This document shows, one piece after another, positions 5,923 to 12,159 of a stretch of 12,159 bases of DNA. This DNA is from Rhodospirillaceae bacterium (GTDB taxonomy: Bacteria > Pseudomonadota > Alphaproteobacteria > Puniceispirillales > Puniceispirillaceae), in NCBI GenBank assembly GCA_002731315.1, contig PCBG01000006.1, forward strand, positions 1-12,159, in the 5' to 3' direction. Within the stretch, counting starts at the first letter, position 1, and every line of letters begins with the position of its first letter. Below the pieces are notes generated by a model that did no database searches, was not told the DNA's origin, and was given only the letters and a program-made list of their open reading frames with translations. The position numbers and the translations under genes are program-made.

Positions 5923-7635
5923 TTATCCTCCCCGATGTTTAAAACTGTCGCGCCGAAAGCTATAGAGTGCATCCGGGTCCACTGCCACATTCACCACCGC
6001 AGGCCGGCCAATGGCCAAAGCTGCCTCGACCGCACCTGCAACATCAGTCAGCTTTTCAGCGTGGAAGCCCGCGGCACCATAAAGTTCAGCCAGTTTGTCA
6101 AAAGGTGGGCTGGACACGTCCGCCCCAACATAGCGACCATTGAAGAAGTCACGCTGATAGGCCTTTTCTGCGCCCCAGCAACCGTTATTCATCACAATCG
6201 TCACTGTATTGATTCCATGGTCAACAGCGGTGCTCAGTTCCGACACTGTCATACCGAAACCACCATCGCCCATCATGCTGATCACCGGCCGGTCAGGCAT
6301 GGCCAGCTTGACACCCAGACCGCAGGCAAAGGAAAAACCAACAAGGCCGAAATCCAAAGGTGAAAAAAGGCTGCGCGGCCCCTGCAGCTGGAATGCATCC
6401 GTACCCTGCAGACACAAGGTGCCGGCATCAAAGCACATCGCCGCATCTGCCGGTATGACACCGCGAAGCGTCTTGAACAGACCGGATGGCTGGATCGGAT
6501 TGGTGTCTATGGCATCAACGTCACGCGCCGTCAAAAAGGCGGCACGTTCGACCCGATAGCTGTCACACCAAGCATCTGCTGTGGTGCGGTCGGTGATTGC
6601 GGCAAGCGCCTCTATCAGCTGGCGCGCCGTTTCCGGTGCGTCACCCCAGATGCCAATCTTAACAGGAAAGAACCGGCCAATGGCTGTTGGCTCCAGCTCC
6701 ACCTGAATGATCTTCGCCGCCCTGTTGATATTGTCATAGCTATAGAAGGTCGAATTGAAGCCGAGCCGTGTCCCCAGCGCTAAGATAACATCTGCTTCCT
6801 TGGCAAGGCGCGAAGCCACCAAATTGCCGCGTGGCCCCATCTGACCGGAATTCAACGGGTGGCTGAACGGCACGGCATCACCATGGCCGGGAGATGTGAT
6901 TATGGGTGCATTCAGCGCCTCGGCGAGCGCAATGGCCGCCGCATCACCACAGCTGTTCTTGATACCTCCCCCGGCAAGGATCACCGGTTGCCTAGCATCC
7001 GCCAGAAGGCGCGCCGCCGCCTTGATCTGGTCAGGATGCGCCGCCGGCAGGCTGTCGGACCGATAGGCGGCAGGTGCTGGCCAATCAGAAAAATCAGCCT
7101 GCGCGGCAAGCACATCGCGTGGCAGATTGACCTGAACCGGCCCGCGACGCGGGGCCAGTGCCGTACGAAACGCCTCGCGGAATATTTCCGGCACCCGGTC
7201 AACAGATGGCACGGTCCAGGTTTTTTTCGTGATCGGCGCAAACAGTGCCTGCTGGTCCACTTCCTGAAAGGCATCGCGATACTGGTGCGCCGTTGACAGG
7301 GCACCAGCAACAGACACAACTGGTGAATAGGCGGCCTTGGCCTGTGCCAGCCCGGTGACCAGATTGGTTGCCCCCGGACCGTTCTGGCCAGCAAGCACGA
7401 CCCCGGCTCCACCGGATGCGCGTGCATATCCATCAGCCATATGGGTGCCCGTGCGTTCATCATGAACCCCAATAAAACTGACATCATCAGCATCATAGAG
7501 CGCGTCAAACATTTCCATCGTTGCTGACCCGATCAGCCCGAAGATATGCCTCGTACCTTCGGCGCGCAGGGCCTCGACGGCCGCCTGCCCGCCTGACATT
7601 CTGCCTCCAGACGCGTTTCTTGCCGGTTTTGTCAT
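5923..7635 (-). CDS. Thiamine diphosphate-dependent enzyme, related to sulfoacetaldehyde acetyltransferase/acetolactate synthase
   Basis: A 570-residue enzyme with the full three-domain ThDP architecture: N-terminal pyrimidine-binding domain (about 15-180), central Rossmann-like domain (about 200-340) and C-terminal diphosphate domain (about 380-560). The catalytic glutamate is Glu60 in HDERTGTHMADGYAR. The metal/ThDP motif runs from GDG (456-458) to NN (483-484). Several segments recall sulfoacetaldehyde acetyltransferase (Xsc): GLIGSA (33-38), FQEVDQQALF (123-132), NGCWGAEKAYQRDFF (484-498) and FRRDSFK (560-566). The reaction is probably cleavage of a C-C bond next to a carbonyl, perhaps with phosphate as acceptor as in Xsc, but the substrate is not determined. 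No phosphotransacetylase gene is nearby. ATG 7635 overlaps the upstream gene's stop codon by four bases and has AAAGGA seven bases upstream, which fixes the start. Confidence 0.88.
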   Translation of the reverse strand: MTKPARNASGGRMSGGQAAVEALRAEGTRHIFGLIGSATMEMFDALYDADDVSFIGVHDERTGTHMADGYARASGGAGVVLAGQNGPGATNLVTGLAQAKAAYSPVVSVAGALSTAHQYRDAFQEVDQQALFAPITKKTWTVPSVDRVPEIFREAFRTALAPRRGPVQVNLPRDVLAAQADFSDWPAPAAYRSDSLPAAHPDQIKAAARLLADARQPVILAGGGIKNSCGDAAAIALAEALNAPIITSPGHGDAVPFSHPLNSGQMGPRGNLVASRLAKEADVILALGTRLGFNSTFYSYDNINRAAKIIQVELEPTAIGRFFPVKIGIWGDAPETARQLIEALAAITDRTTADAWCDSYRVERAAFLTARDVDAIDTNPIQPSGLFKTLRGVIPADAAMCFDAGTLCLQGTDAFQLQGPRSLFSPLDFGLVGFSFACGLGVKLAMPDRPVISMMGDGGFGMTVSELSTAVDHGINTVTIVMNNGCWGAEKAYQRDFFNGRYVGADVSSPPFDKLAELYGAAGFHAEKLTDVAGAVEAALAIGRPAVVNVAVDPDALYSFRRDSFKHRGG

Positions 7636-8471
7636 CGATCTGTCCTTTCACAAAAATCGAGAATTGGGGCGGTGAAACCTGCCGGATCCTCGACAAGTCC
7701 CAGATGCCGGTACCCGTCGATAATCAGAAGTTCCGCACCGCCAATTTCGGCCGCGATCTCGCGGCTCATTGCCGGTGTGCTGCCAGTGTCATCGGCGCAT
7801 GTCATCACAAGTGCTGGTACGCTGATGGGGGGGGTCGGGCGCACAAGCTCGGTGACGCCGGCAGCCAGCACCATGGTTGCACCAGCATAGCTCTCAGGCT
7901 CTGCCACTAGCCGCCAGTCACGCACCAGCTGCAGCGCTGTCGGCGTGGTGCTGCGGAAGGCCGGCGTGAACCAGCGTTCCAGCGCGGCATCCATGGTGGC
8001 CATGCGGCCTTCATCATGGACTGAGGCGGCCCGTTCCTCTACCGCTGCCTGTGCAGCGCAGCCACGATCATGCGGTGAATTCAGGATCACAAGCGCCGCG
8101 ACGCGATCGGGGTAATCCATGGCGAAGCGACGGTTGATCATACCGCCAATGGAAAAGCCTACAATGACAGCGCTGGCCACCCCGAGATGGTCCAGCAGAG
8201 CTGCCAGCTGTCGTGCATAAACGGCAAGACTGGGCGCTTGCGGAGGTTGCGCGCTGTCACCATGGCCATACAGGTCATAGCGCACCACACGGTATCTTGC
8301 AGCAAACGCCGGCAGATGGTCGTCCCACAGCCGGCAGCAGAGGCCGAGGCCGTGGATCAGCACCATTACAGGCGCGTGCTGCGCGCCAGCAACATTAAAG
8401 GCTGTACCGTCAGATGTGGTATCAGATGTCGTGTCAAAAGTGGCGTCAGATTCCGGCAGGGTTGTCGACAT
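7632..8471 (-). CDS. Alpha/beta hydrolase (PcaD/RutD-like)
   Basis: A 279-residue serine hydrolase of the alpha/beta fold (PF00561). The oxyanion region HGLGLCCRLWDDHLP follows the first core strand (40-54). The nucleophile is Ser107 in GFSIGG, the acid is probably Asp227 or Asp228 in TCADDTG, and the base is His256 in GYRHLGLVE. Its overall look resembles 3-oxoadipate enol-lactonase and RutD-type hydrolases, which open lactones or hydrolyse small amides and carbamates; the exact substrate is unknown. No signal peptide is seen. The N-terminal 25 residues carry a TTSDTTSD low-complexity stretch and are probably not part of the fold. The start ATG lies inside the end of the PF06684 gene (26-base overlap) with AAGG about twelve bases upstream. 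A start further in cannot be excluded. It overlaps the ThDP-enzyme gene by four bases. Confidence 0.87.
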   Translation of the reverse strand: MSTTLPESDATFDTTSDTTSDGTAFNVAGAQHAPVMVLIHGLGLCCRLWDDHLPAFAARYRVVRYDLYGHGDSAQPPQAPSLAVYARQLAALLDHLGVASAVIVGFSIGGMINRRFAMDYPDRVAALVILNSPHDRGCAAQAAVEERAASVHDEGRMATMDAALERWFTPAFRSTTPTALQLVRDWRLVAEPESYAGATMVLAAGVTELVRPTPPISVPALVMTCADDTGSTPAMSREIAAEIGGAELLIIDGYRHLGLVEDPAGFTAPILDFCERTDR

Positions 8472-9042
8472 CGTGTCCCATATCCTTCAGATCTTCATAG
8501 CGGTTGCCGATACGGTGATGCGGGTGGCCGCCAACCGACGCACCCAGCGCCACAACAATTTCATCATCTGCGGGCGCATCCGGAATGTTCAGATGGATTG
8601 TCTGGTAATGTGACCGCCGGCCGGCATCATGTTTGTCCATTAGCGGGATCACCAGCGGACACCCCGGCCCGCCGCGCATATTGGCAAAGGCAAGATAGGT
8701 CTTTGCCTGCACAGCATTGCGAAACTGATTGCCGAACCACAAAGTATGTGTCAGCGCCTGCGCATGTTCTGTCTCACCGCCAATGCCGACAAGGGATGCC
8801 TTGCCATATCCCTCGAGCCTGTCACCCGTGACATCAAGGATCATGCCGGTCAGCAACATGCCGATCTCTTGACCATGTGTGCGCGTTTCCGGCTTCAGAT
8901 CCTCGACGAAGCCGCGCCCGAACCACGGATTGCGGATGATCGCAATCGCGGCAACCAGAAGGGTTGGTTTTGCCAGCGGCTTACCACCCTCTTCATGTGT
9001 AGTCTGCTGATGCAGGATGGTGCGGCGGGTCTGGGTTGACAT
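8446..9042 (-). CDS. PF06684 ('amino acid synthesis', DUF1185) family protein
   Basis: A 198-residue protein matching the conserved blocks I associate with PF06684: NPWFGRGFVEDL (38-49), GKASLVGIGGETEH (80-93), RGGPGCPLVIPLMDKHD (123-139) and GGHPHHRIGNRYEDLKDMG (171-189). Despite the family name, I know of no proven role in amino acid synthesis; a Bordetella homologue has a solved structure but no assigned reaction that I know of. The invariant His, Asp and Gly residues suggest an enzyme. Its place between a flavin monooxygenase and a hydrolase hints at ring opening, amide cleavage or isomerisation in a degradation pathway, which is inference. I chose ATG 9042 because AGGAG lies eight bases upstream. 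The alternative ATG at 9066 has no ribosome-binding site. Confidence 0.85.
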   Translation of the reverse strand: MSTQTRRTILHQQTTHEEGGKPLAKPTLLVAAIAIIRNPWFGRGFVEDLKPETRTHGQEIGMLLTGMILDVTGDRLEGYGKASLVGIGGETEHAQALTHTLWFGNQFRNAVQAKTYLAFANMRGGPGCPLVIPLMDKHDAGRRSHYQTIHLNIPDAPADDEIVVALGASVGGHPHHRIGNRYEDLKDMGHDVDNPAGI

Positions 9043-9111
9043 GGTCTTGTCTCCTGAAAGGGTCATCTGCTAATTGCCGGCGGGGGGCGCCCGGTTTGGC
9101 TCGCAAGCCGA

Positions 9112-10188
9112 CTAGCTGGTGGCTGCTACCGGCATGCCAGCCATGGGTGTCGCAGCGGAAAAATGCGGCATCACCCTATCAATAAACAGTTCCAGCGACC
9201 GGCGCTGTTCGGTCATACCAAGCCCCATGGAGGCATAATAGATAAAGGCGTCGGTGCCGATCTCTTCATACATGCCAAGCTTTTGCACAACCTGGTCGGG
9301 TGTCCCGAACATTAGGTTGGACTCCAGCGTATCGGTATCGACACGCAAGATGCCTTCCAACTGGTCAAACGGCACATTTTCGGGAAAGCCGTTGATGACA
9401 TCGCCTTTCTTCATCATAAGATTGCCAAACTTGCCAAGCACATTTGTCGTTGCATCCAGAGCCGACCGCCGTTCCGACTCATTTTCATAAACGGATGTGT
9501 GGCGCATCATTGCCAGCCGCCCTGACCATTCGCCATGCGCCTTTGCAACCGATTCATCCAGCAGGCCGCGATATTTCTCAGCCTCTGAGAAGGGCATGGT
9601 CAGCGGCCAGCTCATGATATTGCAGTCATTGTCGACCGCGTAATCAAAGGTGATGGGCGATCGTGCCGCCACCCAGATGGGCACATGCGGCTGCAACGGC
9701 TTGGGGCAGGATGTTGCCGTCGGGAACTGCCAAAAGGTGCCGTCATGGGCGACGTCGCCTTGCCATAATCGCTGCACCAAAGGCAGCATTTCCTGCAGAT
9801 ATCGATAGCCGTCTTTCTGGTCGAGACCAGGGTACATCCGGTCAAATTCACGTTGATAGGCACCCGAGCCGAGACCGAATTCGAGCCGACCGCCGGACAC
9901 CAGATCCAGCATAGCCGCCGCGCCCGCGATCTTGATCGGGTGCCAGTAGGCGGCATTGGCAACGCCCGACCCCAGCCGGATGTTGCGCGTATGCCCGGCC
10001 CACCAGGTCAATAGCTGGAAGGGATCGGGTGCGATTGTCATCTCGAGCGCGTGATGTTCGGCCGCCCAGACAATTTCAAAGCCGGCCTTATCCGCCATTT
10101 TTACCATAGCGAGCGTATGGTCCCGTACCATCGCCATGTCGATATCGGGAACACTGCGCTCAAGGTTGATTGCAAGCTGGAATTTCAT
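9112..10188 (-). CDS. LLM-class flavin-dependent oxidoreductase (luciferase-like monooxygenase)
   Basis: A 358-residue TIM-barrel flavin enzyme (PF00296). The segment AGFEIVWAAEHHALE (35-49) is the typical strand with the AEHH motif. RNIRLGSGV (69-77) and SGGRLEFGLGSGAYQREF (98-115) line the flavin-binding side. Enzymes of this class use reduced FMN and oxygen to hydroxylate or cleave C-S, C-N or ring bonds, and normally need a separate flavin reductase. None is encoded in this window, so a reductase elsewhere is assumed, or a different reduced flavin is used. The start is firm: a strong AAGGAGG lies eight bases before the ATG. It follows the aldehyde dehydrogenase gene by 54 bases and precedes the PF06684 gene by 69 bases. 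It is the likely first oxidative step of the operon's pathway. Confidence 0.9.
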   Translation of the reverse strand: MKFQLAINLERSVPDIDMAMVRDHTLAMVKMADKAGFEIVWAAEHHALEMTIAPDPFQLLTWWAGHTRNIRLGSGVANAAYWHPIKIAGAAAMLDLVSGGRLEFGLGSGAYQREFDRMYPGLDQKDGYRYLQEMLPLVQRLWQGDVAHDGTFWQFPTATSCPKPLQPHVPIWVAARSPITFDYAVDNDCNIMSWPLTMPFSEAEKYRGLLDESVAKAHGEWSGRLAMMRHTSVYENESERRSALDATTNVLGKFGNLMMKKGDVINGFPENVPFDQLEGILRVDTDTLESNLMFGTPDQVVQKLGMYEEIGTDAFIYYASMGLGMTEQRRSLELFIDRVMPHFSAATPMAGMPVAATS

Positions 10189-10242
10189 TTCGGCCCCTCC
10201 TTTTCCACCGCACGGCCTATGCCGTTCATCAGGGTGTCTTCG

Positions 10243-11724
10243 TCAGCGTGGTTCAAACGGGTTGGCAATGGGCGTATCACTGAGATTTACCCATACAGTT
10301 TTTGGACGCGTATAGTCATAGACAGCCTGCATGCCCGCCTCGCGGCCATAGCCGGACTGTCTGCTGCCACCAAATTCGGCAATCGGCGAAATCACCCGGT
10401 AGGTGTTGACCCACACAATGCCTGCGCGTACACGGCGTGCCATCCGCATAGAGCGGGCGGAATCGCGAGTAAAAATACCTGCCGCGAGCGCGTGCACAGA
10501 CCTGTTTGCCTGAGCGACCACATCATCTTCATCAGAAAAACGAAGCACCGCCAGCACCGGACCAAACAATTCCGTGTCGACAATTTCCATTGCCGGGTCA
10601 GGACATTCGATGATAGTCGGCTGGAAGAACAGGCCGTCCCGGTCAGATACGCGGCTGCCACCGGCAATGATGCGCCCCCCCTGTTCAACCGCGCGCGCCA
10701 GCTGCGCCTCGATATGGCGGATCTGCGCCTCGGTGCAGAGCGGGCCCATTTGCGTGTCATCTTCCTGCGGGTCGCCAATGCGGATACTGTTTGCAATCCC
10801 CGTCATCTTTTCCAGAAAGTAGTCAGCAATGGCCTCTTGAAGATAAAGGCGTGATCCGGCGACACAGCTTTGCCCCGACGCCGCAAAAATGCCGGCGACA
10901 GACCCGTTAACCGCACTGTCGATATCGGCATCATCAAACACGATGAACGGCGATTTCCCGCCAAGTTCCAGTGACAGTTCAGCAAAATTCTCTGCGGTGT
11001 TCCGTATGACATGACCGGCAGATGCCGGACCGCCTGTAAAGGATACGCGTGCAACATCGGGATGCGACGTCAGTGCGCGCCCGCACGGATCACCATGTCC
11101 GGTGATTATATTAACCACCCCGTCGGGAATTCCGGCCTCGGCGATCAGCCTACCAAATTCAAGGATCGGCGCCGCGCTGCATTCAGACCCTTTCAGTACA
11201 ACCGTATTGCCGGCGGCCAACGCCGGGCCAATCTTCACCGCTGTGAGAAACAGCTGCGAATTCCAGGGGACAATGGCAGCAACCACGCCCAAAGGTTCTC
11301 GATTGGTGAAGACAAACATGTCGGGCTTGTCGATCGGCAGAGTGCTGCCTTCAATCTTGTCGGCCGCCCCCGCATAGAAATGAAAATATTCGGCAATATA
11401 GGTGGCCTGCCAGCGTGTTTCCTTGAACATCTTGCCAGTATCACGCGTTTCCACCCGCCCCAACTGTTCAGACGCATCAGCAAGGAGATCACCAAGACGG
11501 CGCAGGCATTTGCCACGTTCTGTCGCGGTTATCTGCGCCCAAGGGCCGGAACTGCCGGCGGCTACAGCGGCAGCAACTGCGCGGTTTACATCCTCTTCTG
11601 TCGCTTCGGCCATGGTGGCCCACACGGCACCGCTGGCTGGATCAATGGATTCATAGCGTTTGCCGTCACTGGCATTTACCCACTGTCCGTTGACTAGCAT
11701 TTTATATGTCGTGATCTCTGCCAT
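10243..11724 (-). CDS. NAD(P)-dependent aldehyde dehydrogenase
   Basis: A 493-residue aldehyde dehydrogenase (PF00171) that oxidises an aldehyde to the acid. Key residues are present: Asn155 in VPWN, Lys178 in VLKGSE, the FTGG nucleotide loop (229-232), general-base Glu253 in LELGGK, nucleophile Cys287 in GQSCVAGSR, and ELFGPV (385-390). Length and domain order are normal for the superfamily. The substrate is not determined by these motifs; it probably acts on an aldehyde produced by this operon. I chose ATG 11724 because GGGAGG lies just upstream and the family N-terminus (YKMLVNGQWV) follows; the frame is open to 11784 but the extra residues match nothing. It is the first gene of the six-gene operon, divergent from the LysR gene, with a palindrome between them. 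Confidence 0.92.
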   Translation of the reverse strand: MAEITTYKMLVNGQWVNASDGKRYESIDPASGAVWATMAEATEEDVNRAVAAAVAAGSSGPWAQITATERGKCLRRLGDLLADASEQLGRVETRDTGKMFKETRWQATYIAEYFHFYAGAADKIEGSTLPIDKPDMFVFTNREPLGVVAAIVPWNSQLFLTAVKIGPALAAGNTVVLKGSECSAAPILEFGRLIAEAGIPDGVVNIITGHGDPCGRALTSHPDVARVSFTGGPASAGHVIRNTAENFAELSLELGGKSPFIVFDDADIDSAVNGSVAGIFAASGQSCVAGSRLYLQEAIADYFLEKMTGIANSIRIGDPQEDDTQMGPLCTEAQIRHIEAQLARAVEQGGRIIAGGSRVSDRDGLFFQPTIIECPDPAMEIVDTELFGPVLAVLRFSDEDDVVAQANRSVHALAAGIFTRDSARSMRMARRVRAGIVWVNTYRVISPIAEFGGSRQSGYGREAGMQAVYDYTRPKTVWVNLSDTPIANPFEPR

Positions 11725-11843
11725 CAGCCTGCCCTCCCGCTCATTAGCAATGCTGTGTATTCCATTTCTTGCATAATAGGGCATATTGGAATAATGAATT
11801 TTTATGGTAATTTTAATCGAATAGCCCGATAGTTAAATCTGCT
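11725..11843. promoter_or_regulatory. Divergent promoter region of the six-gene operon and LysR gene
   Basis: This 119-base AT-rich gap separates the divergent ALDH and LysR genes. It holds the inverted repeat TATTCCA (11758-11764)/TGGAATA (11787-11793), with an inner TGC/GCA pair (11770-11772, 11781-11783). This is a plausible LysR-type binding site, although a strict T-N11-A box is not evident. Placement of -35/-10 elements is uncertain on both strands. Confidence 0.6.
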
Positions 11844-12159
11844 ATGAAAATCAGCAATCTGCAGACGTTTCTGGCGGTCATAGAGACCGGCAGCCTCTCG
11901 CGCGCCGCCTCAAGGTTACATGTCACACAATCCACAGTGACCGCGCGCCTTCAGGCGCTTGAAGATTCGCTTGGCCAGCGTCTGATCAACCGGCAGAAAT
12001 CCGGTGCCATACCGACGGCCGCCGGGCTGCGCCTGCGCCGCTATGCCGAAGCCATGTCGGGATTATGGGATCAGGCGCGCCAGGAGGTGGCCCTGCCCGC
12101 CGATGTACGGGTGATTTGTAATCTGGGGTGTGATTCCGACCTCTGGACTGAAGCAGGGA
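11844..12159 (+). CDS. LysR-type transcriptional regulator (partial, 3' end missing)
   Basis: The frame starts at ATG 11844 and stays open for 105 codons to the right edge. Residues 1-60 are a standard LysR winged helix-turn-helix (PF00126): MKISNLQTFLAVIETGSLSR, then the recognition helix around VTQSTVTARLQALEDSLG (28-45), then LINR and TAAGLRLRRYA. The linker helix continues to about residue 80 and the effector-binding domain has only begun. It is transcribed away from the ALDH gene across 119 bases, the classic arrangement in which a LysR protein regulates its own gene and the neighbouring catabolic operon in response to a pathway compound. That role is inferred from layout. No strong ribosome-binding site is visible before the ATG. 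Confidence 0.9.
   Translation, partial: MKISNLQTFLAVIETGSLSRAASRLHVTQSTVTARLQALEDSLGQRLINRQKSGAIPTAAGLRLRRYAEAMSGLWDQARQEVALPADVRVICNLGCDSDLWTEAG

Noticed and set aside
5734..6363. Open frame of 209 codons antisense to the ThDP enzyme and small protein
   Set aside because: It crosses two well-supported genes on the other strand and its translation shows no domain.
11011..11697. Open frame of 228 codons antisense to the aldehyde dehydrogenase
   Set aside because: The aldehyde dehydrogenase is certain, and this is a GC-driven shadow frame without recognisable motifs.

Overview
The window looks like a stretch of an alphaproteobacterial chromosome, probably marine. This is inferred from protein style, moderate-to-high GC, and the combination of a ProU/TmoXVW-like quaternary-amine ABC transporter with a DUF1989 protein; no rRNA or marker gene confirms it. 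Both ends cut through genes. I see no tRNA, rRNA, CRISPR array, transposase or phage gene.

Layout. (1) Positions 1-783, minus strand: 5' part of a metallo-beta-lactamase-fold hydrolase (RNase Z/AtsA-like), running off the left edge. (2) 784-1149: non-coding gap with a hairpin and a weak promoter-like AT-rich patch. (3) 1150-2007, minus: a stand-alone DUF1989 (PF09347) protein. (4) 2008-2451: divergent regulatory region with two 18-bp direct repeats 73 bp apart and a nested stem-loop in the leader of the next gene. (5) 2452-5487, plus: a three-gene ABC importer of the glycine betaine/proline/TMAO class (binding protein, permease, ATPase), with a strong hairpin after the binding-protein gene and a terminator-like hairpin after the ATPase. 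(6) 5576-11724, minus: a compact six-gene catabolic operon, in transcription order aldehyde dehydrogenase, luciferase-like flavin monooxygenase, PF06684 ('amino acid synthesis', DUF1185) protein, alpha/beta hydrolase, ThDP-dependent enzyme resembling sulfoacetaldehyde acetyltransferase, and a small protein likely of the dimeric alpha-beta-barrel kind. (7) 11725-11843: divergent promoter region with a palindrome. (8) 11844-12159, plus: 5' part of a LysR-type regulator, probably controlling the six-gene operon.

How the parts may work together. The importer takes up a small methylated amine or betaine-like compound; the divergent DUF1989 protein, from a family known in TMAO demethylase, carboxyguanidine deiminase and urea-carboxylase neighbourhoods, may process the imported compound or a product. 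The six-gene operon reads as a self-contained degradation pathway: oxygenation by the flavin enzyme, hydrolysis or ring opening by PF06684 and/or the alpha/beta hydrolase, C-C or C-S bond cleavage by the ThDP enzyme, and aldehyde oxidation. Its substrate is unknown to me and it is the best candidate for an undescribed system here.
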